DNA from: Pseudomonas proteolytica
GTDB taxonomy: Bacteria; Pseudomonadota; Gammaproteobacteria; Pseudomonadales; Pseudomonadaceae
Length of the DNA stretch: 64,000 bases
Assembly (NCBI RefSeq): GCF_007858275.1
Contig: NZ_VFEV01000016.1
Location: forward strand, 62,001 to 126,000
Direction: 5' to 3'
Position numbers and translations under genes: made by a program. How positions within the stretch are numbered: position 1 is the stretch's first letter; each line of letters starts with the position of its first letter. Shown piece by piece: positions 1-8,970 of the stretch. The notes beneath the pieces are model-generated. The model was given only the letters and a program-made list of their open reading frames with translations, did no database searches and was not told the origin of the DNA.

Positions 1-30
1 AACCGCCAGTCTGCCTCGATAAATCTGTGC

Positions 31-59
31 TTGAGTAAAGATAACTCTGGGGTTATTTT
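31..59 (+). promoter_or_regulatory. candidate sigma-70 promoter of hicAB
   Basis: TTGAGT at 31-36 and TATTTT at 54-59 are separated by 17 bases and lie 24 bases before the hicA start. This is an inference from hexamer matches only. Confidence 0.3.
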
Positions 60-83
60 TATTCGGGCCAGAGCAAGGAGGCT

Positions 84-275
84 GTGGTGCAAAGCAGGCT
101 ATTGATCAAGGAACTGCAAGCGGCGGGCTGGGTGCTGGATCGGGTCACGGGCAGCCATCATATTTTCACGCATCGCTATAACCCGTACACGATACCGGTG
201 CCCCATCCCAAGAAGGACCTGCCCTTGGGCACCGTGCGAAGTATCAGGCAGCGTGCCGGGCTGTTTTCGTTCTAG
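84..275 (+). CDS. hicA: HicA-family toxin (mRNA interferase)
   Basis: HicA toxins are small ribosome-independent mRNA-cleaving proteins with a dsRBD-like fold, held inactive by HicB. The 63-residue product has the family hallmarks: an N-terminal helix ending in a Gly-Trp turn (GWVLDR), the GSHHIF motif around residues 23-28 with the catalytic His, a following TIPVPHP strand, and a C-terminal IRQRAGL helix. An AGGAG sits at 76-80. The GTG at 87 is better spaced from it than the GTG at 84, so the protein may begin at VQSRLL, one residue later. hicB starts 23 bases downstream with its own ribosome site, the usual toxin-first order. The family call is firm; activity is untested. Confidence 0.88.
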   Translation: MVQSRLLIKELQAAGWVLDRVTGSHHIFTHRYNPYTIPVPHPKKDLPLGTVRSIRQRAGLFSF

Positions 276-298
276 AGCGGTTTTTAAGGAGAATATTC

Positions 299-703
299 AT
301 GCAATACCCAATCTGTATCGAATGGGGCGATGACTTTACCGCCACCGGTATCCAGATCCCCGATATTCCAGGTGCGGTGACCGCCGGGGACAGTTTTGAA
401 GAGGCTTACAACGCGGCAGTGGAAGTGGCGCACATCATGCTGCAAGAGATGGCCAGTGAAGGCCGGGCGATTCCCATGCCGACCTCGGTCGCGGCGCACC
501 ACGGCAACGAGGAATACGCCGGGATGGGCTGGGGCATGCTGGAGCTCGATATCTCGCCTTACCTGGGCAAGACCGAGAAGGTCAATGTGACCTTGCCAGG
601 GTATGTGATCCAGCGCATTGACCGGTATGTACGCGAGCACAAGGTGAAGAGCCGCTCATCATTCCTGGCGGATGCGGCGTTGGAGAAGTTGGTGCGTTCT
701 TGA
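299..703 (+). CDS. hicB: HicB-family antitoxin
   Basis: This is the partner of hicA: it binds and blocks the toxin and normally autorepresses the operon. The N-terminal part (about residues 1-80) is the degenerate RNase-H-like HicB fold (IPDIPGAVTAGDSFEEA is typical). The C-terminal 40 residues (VNVTLPGYVIQRIDRYV ... SRSSFLADAALEKL) look like a ribbon-helix-helix DNA-binding domain, so this is the longer 134-aa RHH class of HicB. AAGGAG at 286-291 is 7 bases from the ATG. The cassette lies at the window edge, so what it is inserted into cannot be seen. Confidence 0.88.
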   Translation: MQYPICIEWGDDFTATGIQIPDIPGAVTAGDSFEEAYNAAVEVAHIMLQEMASEGRAIPMPTSVAAHHGNEEYAGMGWGMLELDISPYLGKTEKVNVTLPGYVIQRIDRYVREHKVKSRSSFLADAALEKLVRS

Positions 704-847
704 TTGTGCTGGGCTGAATGTAGATCGGATGTTTCTTGAGCAACTGACGATTTGCCTTGAAAAATACCGTTCCTTTTTGCGTTTTTTATGGGGGCTCTTG
801 CGGTTGCTTGGGACAGGATCCTGGGCGTGGCAGTGTGGTCTTGAACG

Positions 848-2044
848 TCAGGCGCTGACTGTCCAAGCGCCTCTGGAAACACTCATGAACCGCAACAGGG
901 CCACCAGGGGGAACGCGCTGCCCACCAGGATCACCCCAAACCAGCCGCCGTGTTCATACACACTGCTGGCAATCGCCGAGCCCAGGGCACCGCCGATGAA
1001 GATACTGGTCATGTACAGCGCATTCAGACGGCTGCGGCTATGGGCATCGAGGGCGTAGATGGTGCGCTGGCCGAGGACCATGTTCATTTGCACGCAGAAA
1101 TCCAGGACCACGCCGGTGACCATCAAGCCGATGACACTGTAGGCCGGGTGTACCAACGCAGGCAGAAAACTCAAGGTTGCCAGCAACATTGCCAGCAGCG
1201 AAGCACGATGGGTATGGCCGGCATCTGCCAGGCGTCCGCTGATCGGCGCGGCAATGGCGCCGAGGGCACCCACCAAGGCAAACAGGGCGATTTCACTTTG
1301 GCTCAGGCCGTGATTACGCGAGAGCTCCAGGGGGACGGCAGTCCAGAACAGGCTGAAGGCGGCGAACATACAGCCCTGGTAGAACGCCCGTTGGCGCAGC
1401 AAAGGTTGCTGACGCAGCAGTGAGCCCAACGACCCCAGCAACTGGCCGTAGCTGGCGCTGTGGTCGGGCTGGCGCTTGGGCACGGTGCGCCATAGCACCA
1501 GGCTGATAGCGGCCATCATCGCTGCCGCCGCCATGAACATCGCCCGCCAGCCGAAGTGGTCGGCGACCAGGCTGGAAACCGGACGTGCCAGCAGGATGCC
1601 CAGCAACAGGCCGCCCATGATGCTGCCCACCACCCGACCACGGGATTCGGCCGGCGCCAGGTGCGCGGCCAGGGGAATCAGGATCTGTACCGACACCGAG
1701 CTGAAGCCGATCAGCAACGACACCAGCAAAAACAGGTTGGGTTGTTCGGTAAACGCCGCGCCCAGCAGGCTGGCAATGGCAACCACGGTGGTGATGATCA
1801 TCAGCCGGCGGTTTTCCAACAGGTCGCCCAGCGGCACGAGGAAGAACAGGCCCAGGGCATAACCGATCTGGGTCAGGGACACAATCAGGCTGGCCATGGC
1901 GGGTGTCAGGCCGATATCCGGGGCGATCAGTTCAATGATCGGTTGTGCGTAATAGATGTTGGCGACGATGGCGCCGCAGCAGAACGCAAACAGCAGCACC
2001 ATGCCACGGGTCAGGGGGGCGGTCGCGGGCGGGGTAGCGATCAT
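848..2044 (-). CDS. MFS transporter, probable exporter (AraJ/YgaY-like)
   Basis: A 398-residue inner-membrane protein with about twelve hydrophobic segments. It resembles the DHA1 drug-proton antiporter branch of the major facilitator superfamily. The signature after helix 2 (PLGDLLENRRLM, with Gly-Asp and the Arg-Arg of motif A) is visible, as is the N-terminal ANIYYAQPI seen in many uncharacterised Pseudomonas MFS proteins. The length is normal for the family. The gene is monocistronic, and a REPIN separates it from the sbp gene upstream. The substrate cannot be told from sequence; export of a sugar, amino acid or small aromatic is possible. Confidence 0.75.
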   Translation of the reverse strand: MIATPPATAPLTRGMVLLFAFCCGAIVANIYYAQPIIELIAPDIGLTPAMASLIVSLTQIGYALGLFFLVPLGDLLENRRLMIITTVVAIASLLGAAFTEQPNLFLLVSLLIGFSSVSVQILIPLAAHLAPAESRGRVVGSIMGGLLLGILLARPVSSLVADHFGWRAMFMAAAAMMAAISLVLWRTVPKRQPDHSASYGQLLGSLGSLLRQQPLLRQRAFYQGCMFAAFSLFWTAVPLELSRNHGLSQSEIALFALVGALGAIAAPISGRLADAGHTHRASLLAMLLATLSFLPALVHPAYSVIGLMVTGVVLDFCVQMNMVLGQRTIYALDAHSRSRLNALYMTSIFIGGALGSAIASSVYEHGGWFGVILVGSAFPLVALLRFMSVSRGAWTVSA

Positions 2045-2164
2045 GGTGTTCTCGTGAAAGCGGGGAAGGAGGGCGTGAAGGGTAAAGGGTAGGCGAAGGA
2101 AGGGAGTAAGTGTTACTGATGATTTCAGTCATGCCTGGCATTGATGCCTTACGCGCAAGCCAAT

Positions 2165-2252
2165 GTGGGAGCGGGCTTGCTCGCGAATGCGGTGGGTCAG
2201 ACAAATAGTTTTTGACTGATACACCCCATTCGCGAGCAAGCCCGCTCCCACA
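2165..2252. repeat. REPIN (inverted pair of REP sequences)
   Basis: Two REP palindromes facing each other: GTGGGAGCGGGCTTGC from 2165 and its inverse ending at 2252, with the flanks GAATGCGG/CCCATTCG also paired. A decayed extra half (CAAGCCCGCTCTCACA) follows to 2268. It lies between two minus-strand genes and may act as a transcript end. Confidence 0.9.
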
Positions 2253-2273
2253 CAAGCCCGCTCTCACATTCAG

Positions 2274-3278
2274 TTACTGGCCGCTGTAGATCTGGTCGAA
2301 TACCCCGCCATCATTGAAGTGGGTCTTTTGCACGGTGCGCCAGTCACCAAAGGTCTTCTCCACCGACAAGAAGTCGACTTTCGGGAAGCGATCGGTGTAT
2401 TTGGCCAGTACTGCCGGGTCCCGTGGACGCAGGTAGTTGTTGGCGGCAATTTCCTGGCCTTCTGCCGACCACAGGTATTTCAGGTAGTCATTGGCAACGT
2501 CTCGGGTGCCTTTTTTGTCGACCACTTTATCGACCACCGACACCGGTGGCTCGGCTTCGGCAGAGACGCTTGGGTAGACCACTTCGAATTGATCGCGGCC
2601 GAATTCACGGGCAATCATTTCCGCTTCGTTTTCAAAGGTCACCAGCACGTCGCCGATCTGGTTGGTCATGAAGGTCGTGGTGGCGGCACGGCCACCGGTA
2701 TCGAGCACCGGTGCTTGCTTGAACAGCTTGCCAACAAAATCCTTGGCCTTGTTTTCATCACCGCCGTTCTTCAGCACATAGCCCCAGGCCGACAGGTAGG
2801 TGTAGCGGCCGTTACCCGAGGTCTTGGGGTTGGGCACGATCACCTGTACGCCATCCTTGAGCAGATCCGGCCAGTCTTTCAGGGCCTTGGGGTTGCCCTT
2901 GCGCACGATAAACACGGTGGCGGACGTGAACGGCGCACTGTTGTTCGGCAGGCGGGTGACCCAGTTGTCTGGCACCAGTTTGCCGTTGTCGGCCAGGGCG
3001 TTGATATCGGTGGCCATGTTCATGGTGATCACGTCAGCCGGCAGGCCGTCGATGACCGAGCGCGCCTGTTTGCTGGAACCGCCGAAGGACATCTGCAAGG
3101 TCAACTTGTCGTCCGGGTGCTCGGCTTGCCAGTGCTTCTGGAACGCCGCGTTGTAATCCTTGTAGAAGTCGCGCATCACGTCATAGGAGACGTTGAGCAG
3201 GGTGGTCGAGGCAGCCTGGGCGCCGATAGACAGTGCAAGGCCTGCGGCCAGGAGAGAAGCGCTAACGAGTTTTTTCAC
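2274..3278 (-). CDS. sbp: periplasmic sulfate-binding protein
   Basis: This is the solute-binding component of the CysTWA sulfate/thiosulfate ABC importer, secreted to the periplasm. A signal peptide (KKLVSASLLAAGLALSIGAQA) is cleaved after residue 22 or 23. The mature protein carries Sbp/CysP family landmarks: TLLNVSYDVMRDFYKDYNAAF, the SFGGSSKQARSVIDGL sulfate loop, GNPKALKDWPDL and PNPKTSGNGRYTYL. The 334 residues match E. coli Sbp in length. The start is a GTG behind AAGGAA. No permease or ATPase gene is adjacent, so it must share a transporter encoded elsewhere. Expression under sulfur limitation through CysB is expected from the family but no site was identified. Confidence 0.93.
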   Translation of the reverse strand: MKKLVSASLLAAGLALSIGAQAASTTLLNVSYDVMRDFYKDYNAAFQKHWQAEHPDDKLTLQMSFGGSSKQARSVIDGLPADVITMNMATDINALADNGKLVPDNWVTRLPNNSAPFTSATVFIVRKGNPKALKDWPDLLKDGVQVIVPNPKTSGNGRYTYLSAWGYVLKNGGDENKAKDFVGKLFKQAPVLDTGGRAATTTFMTNQIGDVLVTFENEAEMIAREFGRDQFEVVYPSVSAEAEPPVSVVDKVVDKKGTRDVANDYLKYLWSAEGQEIAANNYLRPRDPAVLAKYTDRFPKVDFLSVEKTFGDWRTVQKTHFNDGGVFDQIYSGQ

Positions 3279-3371
3279 TGCTCATTCCTTGTTGTTCGAG
3301 AAGGTAGTGGCTTATAGCCCACGACTATAGCCGGGGCGGCATAGACGCTTAAAGATTAAAAAGAACTTTGC

Positions 3372-4196
3372 TTATTCCACTTTCTGATATAGCCCGTTGC
3401 CACAGCGCGAACAGAAGGCCGCGTTGGGTTCATGGGTGTTTTTCTTGCACACCGGGCAATCATGTTGCAGTTGCTCGCCGCGCATGGCGTTGGCCAGTTC
3501 GGCGGTAAAAATTCCGGTAGGCACGGCGATGATCGAGTAACCGGTGATCATCACCAGCGACGAGATCACCTGGCCCAGCGGGGTCTTGGGCACGATGTCG
3601 CCAAAGCCCACGGTGGTCAGGGTCACGATAGCCCAGTAAATACCCTTGGGGATGCTGGTAAAACCATGCTCCGGGCCTTCAATCACGTACATCAGGGTGC
3701 CGAACACCGTTACCAGGGTGCAGACGCTGACCAGGAACACCACGATCTTCTGCTTGCTGCCGCGCAGCGCCGACATCAGGTAGTTGGCTTGCTTGAGGTA
3801 CGGGCTGAGCTTGAGCACACGGAAGATCCGCAGCATGCGGATGATGCGGATAATCAGCAGGTACTGGGCGTCGCTGTAGTACAGGGCAAGGATGCCGGGG
3901 ACGATGGCCAGCAAGTCCACCAACCCGTAGAAGCTGAAGGCATAGCGCAACGGCTTGGGCGAGCAATACAGGCGCAGGCCGTACTCGATAGCGAAGATCA
4001 GCGTGAAGCCCCACTCGATATAGGCCAGCACATCAGCGTAGTTCTGGTGCACTTCGTCGATGCTGTCGAGCATCACGATCACCAGGCTTGCGAGGATGAT
4101 CAGCAACAGGATGCCGTCAAAACGCCGCCCGGCTGCCGTGTCGCTCTGGAATACCATGACGTAGAGCCGTTGGCGCCAGTCGTTGTTGCTGTCCAT
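3372..4196 (-). CDS. voltage-gated potassium channel with C-terminal zinc ribbon
   Basis: A six-transmembrane K+ channel subunit of 274 residues. An S4-like helix with Arg every third residue (R117, R120, R123, R126) gives a voltage sensor. The pore helix leads to the selectivity filter TVGFGD at 195-200 and the S6 segment follows. After S6 there is a short cytoplasmic tail with four cysteines (C247, C250, C262, C265) in a CxxC-CxxC zinc-ribbon pattern. It lacks the RCK/TrkA domain found in many bacterial channels. It resembles the Kv-like 'ion transporter' proteins of Pseudomonas. The channel is tetrameric and sits in the inner membrane. The role of the ribbon is unknown. Confidence 0.85.
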   Translation of the reverse strand: MDSNNDWRQRLYVMVFQSDTAAGRRFDGILLLIILASLVIVMLDSIDEVHQNYADVLAYIEWGFTLIFAIEYGLRLYCSPKPLRYAFSFYGLVDLLAIVPGILALYYSDAQYLLIIRIIRMLRIFRVLKLSPYLKQANYLMSALRGSKQKIVVFLVSVCTLVTVFGTLMYVIEGPEHGFTSIPKGIYWAIVTLTTVGFGDIVPKTPLGQVISSLVMITGYSIIAVPTGIFTAELANAMRGEQLQHDCPVCKKNTHEPNAAFCSRCGNGLYQKVE

Positions 4197-4227
4197 GTAG
4201 TTCGCCTGAATCGAAGGTCTGCGAAGC

Positions 4228-5103
4228 CTAGGGGGATTCGAACGGGCTGTCCATGTTGGCCCTGTGCCGCAGGCGCAACGTCGCGCGCACCAGCCAGCAG
4301 GCCAGGATAAACGGTGCCGTCAGCGGTGCCAGGTGCAGGCCGGCAAAACCGGGGGCAAGCAGGCTTGCCAGGAGGATGCCGAGCAAAGGCAGCCAGGGTT
4401 GGCGCCGGTACTGGCTCAGAGCCAGGGCGGCAAGCGCGGGGTTGTAGCTGTGCAGGCCGAGCAGGGCGCCGGTGGGGTCGTCGAGCAGCAGGCCGAGTGC
4501 CACGCCGCTGCTGGCGCCGAGCATCGCCCAGAGTGCCGCGCGAGGGCTGGCCAGCAGCAGGCCAAGGGCGATCAACAGGCCGGCCAGTGGTTGATCCAAC
4601 AGTATGATCTGGCCCAGGCCGACCAGTGGGGCGTCGAGCCAGGCGAGGGAGGCCGCTGGGGTTACCGGCAGCGCGGCGGGTGAGACCGTGCCGAGCAACA
4701 ACCAGCCGATGGCCACGAAGGGCACGGTATAGGCCGGCAGGTCATCGCCATGGACCATGCGCTTGACCCATTGCCGGGTCAGGATCGCACTCAGGCCACC
4801 GCACGCCAGGATCAGCGGCGGTACCAGCGCCGACCAGGCGAAGTGCTGACTGATCAGCAAACCCAGCAACACACCGTTATAGCTATAGAGCCCGGCCTGA
4901 CGCTCGGCCTTGGGATAGTCGCGGCGCTGGGCGGTGAGCAAACCGGCGACCCCGCCCAGCAGCGCACCGCCAAGCAGGGCCGGGGCGCAGGAGAGGATTG
5001 CCAACAGGCACAGCAGGCCACACAGCGGGTGGCGCTGCAGGAAGATCTGGCTGAAGCCGTTGAGCAGGGCTTCGGCCCAGTCGGGGCAGGTTGGGTTGGG
5101 CAT
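4228..5103 (-). CDS. urea transporter (UT/SLC14 family)
   Basis: A 291-residue hydrophobic protein with two homologous halves, as expected for UT-family urea channels. The first half has the family's QAGLYSYNGVLLGL segment and the second repeats it as ALLGLHSYNPALAALAL; both are the UT signature near the pore. Urea would pass passively across the inner membrane. No urease or urea carboxylase genes lie in the window, so this is an orphan uptake gene here. It sits downstream of pyk on the same strand, separated by a REPIN. Confidence 0.82.
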   Translation of the reverse strand: MPNPTCPDWAEALLNGFSQIFLQRHPLCGLLCLLAILSCAPALLGGALLGGVAGLLTAQRRDYPKAERQAGLYSYNGVLLGLLISQHFAWSALVPPLILACGGLSAILTRQWVKRMVHGDDLPAYTVPFVAIGWLLLGTVSPAALPVTPAASLAWLDAPLVGLGQIILLDQPLAGLLIALGLLLASPRAALWAMLGASSGVALGLLLDDPTGALLGLHSYNPALAALALSQYRRQPWLPLLGILLASLLAPGFAGLHLAPLTAPFILACWLVRATLRLRHRANMDSPFESP

Positions 5104-5133
5104 GGTGAGGGAGTCAGGGGGACCGAGTTGCCC

Positions 5134-5210
5134 TTATCGCGGGCAAGCCCGCTCCCACATTTGATTGGCGAACCCAATCAAATGTGGGAGCGGGCTTGCC
5201 CGCGATAAGG
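5134..5210. repeat. REPIN
   Basis: Facing REP copies with the sub-type end TTATCGCGGGCAAG / CTTGCCCGCGATAA (5134-5160 and 5181-5210), a GCCCGC variant differing from the TCGCGAA type elsewhere. The arms are separated by about 20 bases and would fold into one long hairpin. It lies between pyk and the urea transporter gene. Confidence 0.9.
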
Positions 5211-5222
5211 CCCGAACAGACG

Positions 5223-6638
5223 CTAGATCAACGTCTCGATACGCAGCGAGTTGGTCGACCCCGGCTGCCCAAAGGGCACCCCCGCGGTGATCAACAACGT
5301 ATCCCCACGCTGCGCCATGCCCTGGGCCTGGGCGATTTCCAGCGCCGTGGAACACACCTCGTCCACTTGCCGCAACCGATCATTGACCACCGAATGCACG
5401 CCCCAGGCCACGCTCAGGCGCCGGGCGGTGGACAGGTTCGGCGTGAGATTGAGGATCGGCACCGCCGGCCGTTCCCGCGCCGCGCGCAGGCTGGAGCTAC
5501 CCGACTCGCTGTAGTTCACCAGCACCGCCACCGGCAGGATGCTGCTGATCCGGCGGATTGCGCAGCTGATGGCGTCGGACACCGTGGCGTCGGCCTTGGG
5601 TCGACTTACATCCAGCTGGGTCTGGTAATCCGGGCCGTTCTCCACCTGGCGAATGATCTTGCTCATCATCTGCACCGCTTCCAATGGGTACTCGCCGGAG
5701 GCGGTTTCGGCCGACAACATCACCGCATCGGTGCCCTCGGCGACGGCATTGGCCACGTCGGTGACTTCGGCGCGGGTGGGGGCCGGCGAGAAACGCATGG
5801 ATTCGAGCATCTGCGTGGCCACCACCACCGGCTTGCCCAACTGGCGGCAGGTGCTGATGATGTCTTTTTGGATTTGCGGCACGCTTTCGGCCGGCACTTC
5901 CACACCCAGATCCCCTCTGGCGACCATGATCGCATCGCTCAGCTCGGCGATTTCCTGCAGGTAGCGCACCGCCGAGGGCTTCTCGATCTTCGCCATCAAG
6001 AACGCCTTGTCGCCGATCAGCTCGCGGGCTTCGCGGATGTCTTCGGGACGCTGCACAAACGACAGCGCCACCCAGTCCACGCCCAGTTCCAGGCCGAAGC
6101 TCAGGTCGCGGCGATCCTTGGCGGTCAGGGGGCTGAGTTCCAACAAGGCTTGTGGGACATTCACCCCTTTACGGTCGGACAGTTCACCGCCATTCAATAC
6201 CGTGGTGTCGATTGCATCGGCATGTTTGGTAATCACCCGCAGGCGCAGCTTGCCGTCGTCCAGCAGCAGGTCCATGCCCGGCTCCAGGGCCTTGATGATC
6301 TCCGGATGGGGCAGGTTGACCCGGCGCTGGTCGCCCGGCGTGGGATCAAGGTCCAGGCGCAAGGCTTGGCCACGCACCAGTTGCACCTTGCCCTCGGCAA
6401 AACGCCCGACGCGCAGTTTCGGCCCCTGCAGGTCCATCAGGATCCCCAGCGGGTAGTTGAGCTGGCGCTCGACCTGGCGGATCCACTGGTAGCGCTGGGC
6501 ATGGTCGGCGTGATCGCCATGGCTGAAGTTCAGGCGGAAGATATTCACCCCGGCTTGCACCAGCTCGCGGATGTCATCGATGCCGTCGGTGGCCGGCCCC
6601 AGGGTGGCGAGGATTTTGACTTTCTTGTCAGGCGTCAT
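5223..6638 (-). CDS. pyk: pyruvate kinase
   Basis: Converts phosphoenolpyruvate and ADP to pyruvate and ATP. Landmarks in the 471-residue protein are the N-terminal KILATLGPA, RLNFSHG with the substrate Arg and Asn, the LMDLQGPKLR strand, the MVARGDLGVE Mg2+/substrate loop, QMLESM, and AEGTDAVMLSAETASG. The C-terminal alpha/beta effector domain is complete. The start chosen is ATG 6638; an upstream TTG at 6653 is less likely. It is the last gene of the gcl operon and overlaps ttuD by 11 bases, so it completes the route glyoxylate, tartronate semialdehyde, glycerate, 2-phosphoglycerate, pyruvate. Pseudomonads carry a second pyk elsewhere. Confidence 0.95.
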   Translation of the reverse strand: MTPDKKVKILATLGPATDGIDDIRELVQAGVNIFRLNFSHGDHADHAQRYQWIRQVERQLNYPLGILMDLQGPKLRVGRFAEGKVQLVRGQALRLDLDPTPGDQRRVNLPHPEIIKALEPGMDLLLDDGKLRLRVITKHADAIDTTVLNGGELSDRKGVNVPQALLELSPLTAKDRRDLSFGLELGVDWVALSFVQRPEDIREARELIGDKAFLMAKIEKPSAVRYLQEIAELSDAIMVARGDLGVEVPAESVPQIQKDIISTCRQLGKPVVVATQMLESMRFSPAPTRAEVTDVANAVAEGTDAVMLSAETASGEYPLEAVQMMSKIIRQVENGPDYQTQLDVSRPKADATVSDAISCAIRRISSILPVAVLVNYSESGSSSLRAARERPAVPILNLTPNLSTARRLSVAWGVHSVVNDRLRQVDEVCSTALEIAQAQGMAQRGDTLLITAGVPFGQPGSTNSLRIETLI

Positions 6639-7908
6639 GTTCAGGACTCTCAAGTATCAGAATGGCGCGGAAGTCGTTGACGTTGGTACGGGTCGGCTCG
6701 GTGACGATCAACGCGTCGAGTGCCGCGAAATAGCCGTAGCCATTGTTGTTGTCCAGCTCATCGCTGGCCGACAGGCCCAAGGCCTCGGCGCGGGCGTAAC
6801 TGGTGGGGGTCATGATCGCCCCGGCGTTGTCTTCGGAACCGTCGATGCCGTCGGTGTCGCCGGCCAGGGCGTACACGCCGGGCAGGCCCTTGAGGCTGTC
6901 GGTCAGGCTTAGCAGGAACTCGGCGTTGCGTCCGCCACGGCCATTGCCGCGCACGGTCACGGTGGTCTCGCCGCCGGACAGGATCACGCAGGGCGCTGCC
7001 AGTGGCTGGCCGTGCTGGATGATCTGCCGGGTGATGCCGGCGTGGACCTTGGCCACGTCCCGGGCTTCGCCTTCCAGGTCGCCGAGAATCAGCGGGCTGA
7101 AACCGGCCTGGCGCACTTTTACCGCCACTGCTTCCAAAGACTGCTGCGGCCGTGCGATCAGTTGGAAATGGCTGCGCGCAAGGCACGGATCGCCGGGTTT
7201 GACGGTCTCCGACTCAGGGCTTTGCAACCAACTGCGCACCGAGGCCGGGATGTCGATCTGGTAACGCTTGAGGATCGCCAGCGCTTGTTGCGAGGTGCTC
7301 GGGTCGCCCACGGTCGGGCCGGAGGCAATCACTGTGGCTTGATCGCCCGGTACATCGGAAATCGCGTAGGTGTAGACGGTGGCGGGCCAGGACGCCTTGG
7401 CCAATCGCCCGCCCTTGATCGCCGAGAGGTGCTTGCGCACGCAATTCATCTCGCCGATGGTGGCGCCGGATTTGAGCAGGGCCTTGTTGATCGCTTGCTT
7501 GTCCGCCAGGGTAATCCCTGCTGCGGGCAAGGCCAGCAGGGCGGAGCCGCCGCCGGACAAGAGGAAGATCACGCGGTCGTCTTCGTTCAGGTTGCTGATC
7601 AGCTCCAGCACGCGCTTGGCCACGGCCTGGCCAGCGGCATCGGGCACTGGGTGCGCGGCTTCGACCACTTCGATTTTCTGGCAGGGCGCGCCGTGGCCGT
7701 AGCGGGTGACCACCAGGCCCGAGACTTGGCCTTGCCAGCTGTTTTCCACCACCAGGGCCATGGCGGCCGCAGCTTTGCCCGCGCCGATCACGATCACGCG
7801 GCCGCTGCGGTCAGCGGGTAGGTAAGGTTCGAGGACTTGCCGGGGGTGGGCAGCGTCGATGGCTGTGGCAAACAGCTCGCGAAGCAGGTGTTGCGGATCG
7901 ACCGACAT
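6628..7908 (-). CDS. ttuD: glycerate 2-kinase (MOFRL/TtuD family)
   Basis: Phosphorylates D-glycerate to 2-phosphoglycerate; the family has often been annotated as hydroxypyruvate reductase. The 426-residue protein has the N-terminal DUF4147 domain (VIVIGAGKAAAAMA, DRVIFLLSGGGSALL, KAINKALLKSGATIGEMNCVRKH in segments). The C-terminal MOFRL domain has GGETTVTVRGNGRGGRN and the DTDGIDGS metal/nucleotide loop. It lies in the glyoxylate operon after glxR, whose glycerate product is its substrate. The 3' end overlaps pyk by 11 bases, which implies coupled translation. Confidence 0.92.
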   Translation of the reverse strand: MSVDPQHLLRELFATAIDAAHPRQVLEPYLPADRSGRVIVIGAGKAAAAMALVVENSWQGQVSGLVVTRYGHGAPCQKIEVVEAAHPVPDAAGQAVAKRVLELISNLNEDDRVIFLLSGGGSALLALPAAGITLADKQAINKALLKSGATIGEMNCVRKHLSAIKGGRLAKASWPATVYTYAISDVPGDQATVIASGPTVGDPSTSQQALAILKRYQIDIPASVRSWLQSPESETVKPGDPCLARSHFQLIARPQQSLEAVAVKVRQAGFSPLILGDLEGEARDVAKVHAGITRQIIQHGQPLAAPCVILSGGETTVTVRGNGRGGRNAEFLLSLTDSLKGLPGVYALAGDTDGIDGSEDNAGAIMTPTSYARAEALGLSASDELDNNNGYGYFAALDALIVTEPTRTNVNDFRAILILESPEHDA

Positions 7909-7962
7909 AAGCGGGCTCCCGGATTTTTGTTATTGGATTTGAAGCTTGAAGCGCAATCAAAA

Positions 7963-7990
7963 TGTGGGAGCAGGCAAGCCAGCTCCCACA
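7963..7990. repeat. single compact REP palindrome
   Basis: One GTGGGAGCAGGCAAGCCAGC-type unit forming a 28-base imperfect palindrome in the 107-base gap between ttuD and glxR, inside the operon. Confidence 0.75.
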
Positions 7991-8015
7991 AGGTATTGCC
8001 TTTCAAAAGGCGGGG

Positions 8016-8906
8016 TTACTTATCGCGAATCGAGAAGTTCGCCATATGCTCCAGGCCCTTGATCAGCGCCGAATGGTCCCAGTTGCCGCCGCCAATCGCG
8101 GTGCAGGTGCTGAACACTTGTTGGGTGCCGGCGGTGTTGGGCAGGTTGATCCCCAGCTCCTTTGCACCGGCCAGGGCCAGGTTCAAGTCCTTCTGGTGCA
8201 GGTTGATACGGAAGCCCGGGTCGAAGGTGCCTTTGATCATGCGCTCGCCATGCACTTCGAGGATCTTCGACGAGGCGAAGCCACCCATCAGCGCTTCGCG
8301 CACCTTGGCCGGATCTGCGCCGTTCTTCGAAGCAAACAGCAGCGCTTCAGCCACAGCCTGGATGTTCAGGGCGACGATGATCTGGTTCGCCACCTTGGCG
8401 GTCTGGCCATCGCCATTGCCACCCACCAGGGTGATGTTCTTGCCCATGCTCTGGAACAGCGACAGGGCGCGCTCGAAGGTCTGCGGCTCGCCACCGACCA
8501 TGATGCTCAGGGTCCCGGCCTTGGCGCCGACTTCACCGCCCGATACCGGGGCGTCGAGGTACTGCGCGCCAGTGGCGTTTATCTTCGCGGCAAAAGCCTT
8601 GGTGGCGGTGGGCGAGATCGAACTCATGTCGATCACCACTTTGTTCGGCGACAGGCCGGCCGCTACACCATCGGCGCGGAACAACACGTCATCGACCTGA
8701 GGGGTGTCGGGCACCATGACGATGATGAACTCTGCTTCCTGGGCCACTTGCTGCGGGTTGGCCAGGGCCACGGCACCGGCGGCGATCAGCTCGGCGGGTG
8801 CTTTGCCATGGTGCTCGGACAGGAACAGTTGATGACCTGCTTTCTGCAGGTTCGCGGCCATGGGTTGGCCCATGATGCCGGTGCCGATAAAGCCGATTTT
8901 AGCCAT
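8016..8906 (-). CDS. glxR: 2-hydroxy-3-oxopropionate (tartronate semialdehyde) reductase
   Basis: Reduces tartronate semialdehyde to D-glycerate with NAD(P)H. The protein (296 aa) is a beta-hydroxyacid dehydrogenase. It has the Rossmann start AKIGFIGTGIMGQPMAANL, the substrate loop DAPVSGGEVGAKAGTL, and the catalytic Lys in GQTAKVANQ at about residue 170. The ATG at 8906 is preferred over the TTG six bases earlier because AAGAGG lies eight bases before it. It belongs to the gcl-hyi-glxR-ttuD-pyk operon, although a 153-base gap with a REPIN separates it from hyi. Confidence 0.94.
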   Translation of the reverse strand: MAKIGFIGTGIMGQPMAANLQKAGHQLFLSEHHGKAPAELIAAGAVALANPQQVAQEAEFIIVMVPDTPQVDDVLFRADGVAAGLSPNKVVIDMSSISPTATKAFAAKINATGAQYLDAPVSGGEVGAKAGTLSIMVGGEPQTFERALSLFQSMGKNITLVGGNGDGQTAKVANQIIVALNIQAVAEALLFASKNGADPAKVREALMGGFASSKILEVHGERMIKGTFDPGFRINLHQKDLNLALAGAKELGINLPNTAGTQQVFSTCTAIGGGNWDHSALIKGLEHMANFSIRDK

Positions 8907-8970
8907 GATCAAATCCTCTTTTTATTCTCTGTGCGAGCCTGGCCCGGTCTACCAGACCTAGGCGATCTAA

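Noticed and set aside
4228..5103. A urease or urea-utilisation operon near the urea transporter
   Set aside because: No ure or urea carboxylase genes are present; neighbours are a K+ channel and pyk.
5184..6680. Long open frame antisense to pyk (about 500 codons), and similar ones opposite sucA, sdhA, gcl and the TonB receptor gene
   Set aside because: They lie exactly opposite well-recognised genes, arise from high GC3 codon bias, and have Arg/Gln/His/Gly-rich translations with no family resemblance or ribosome site.
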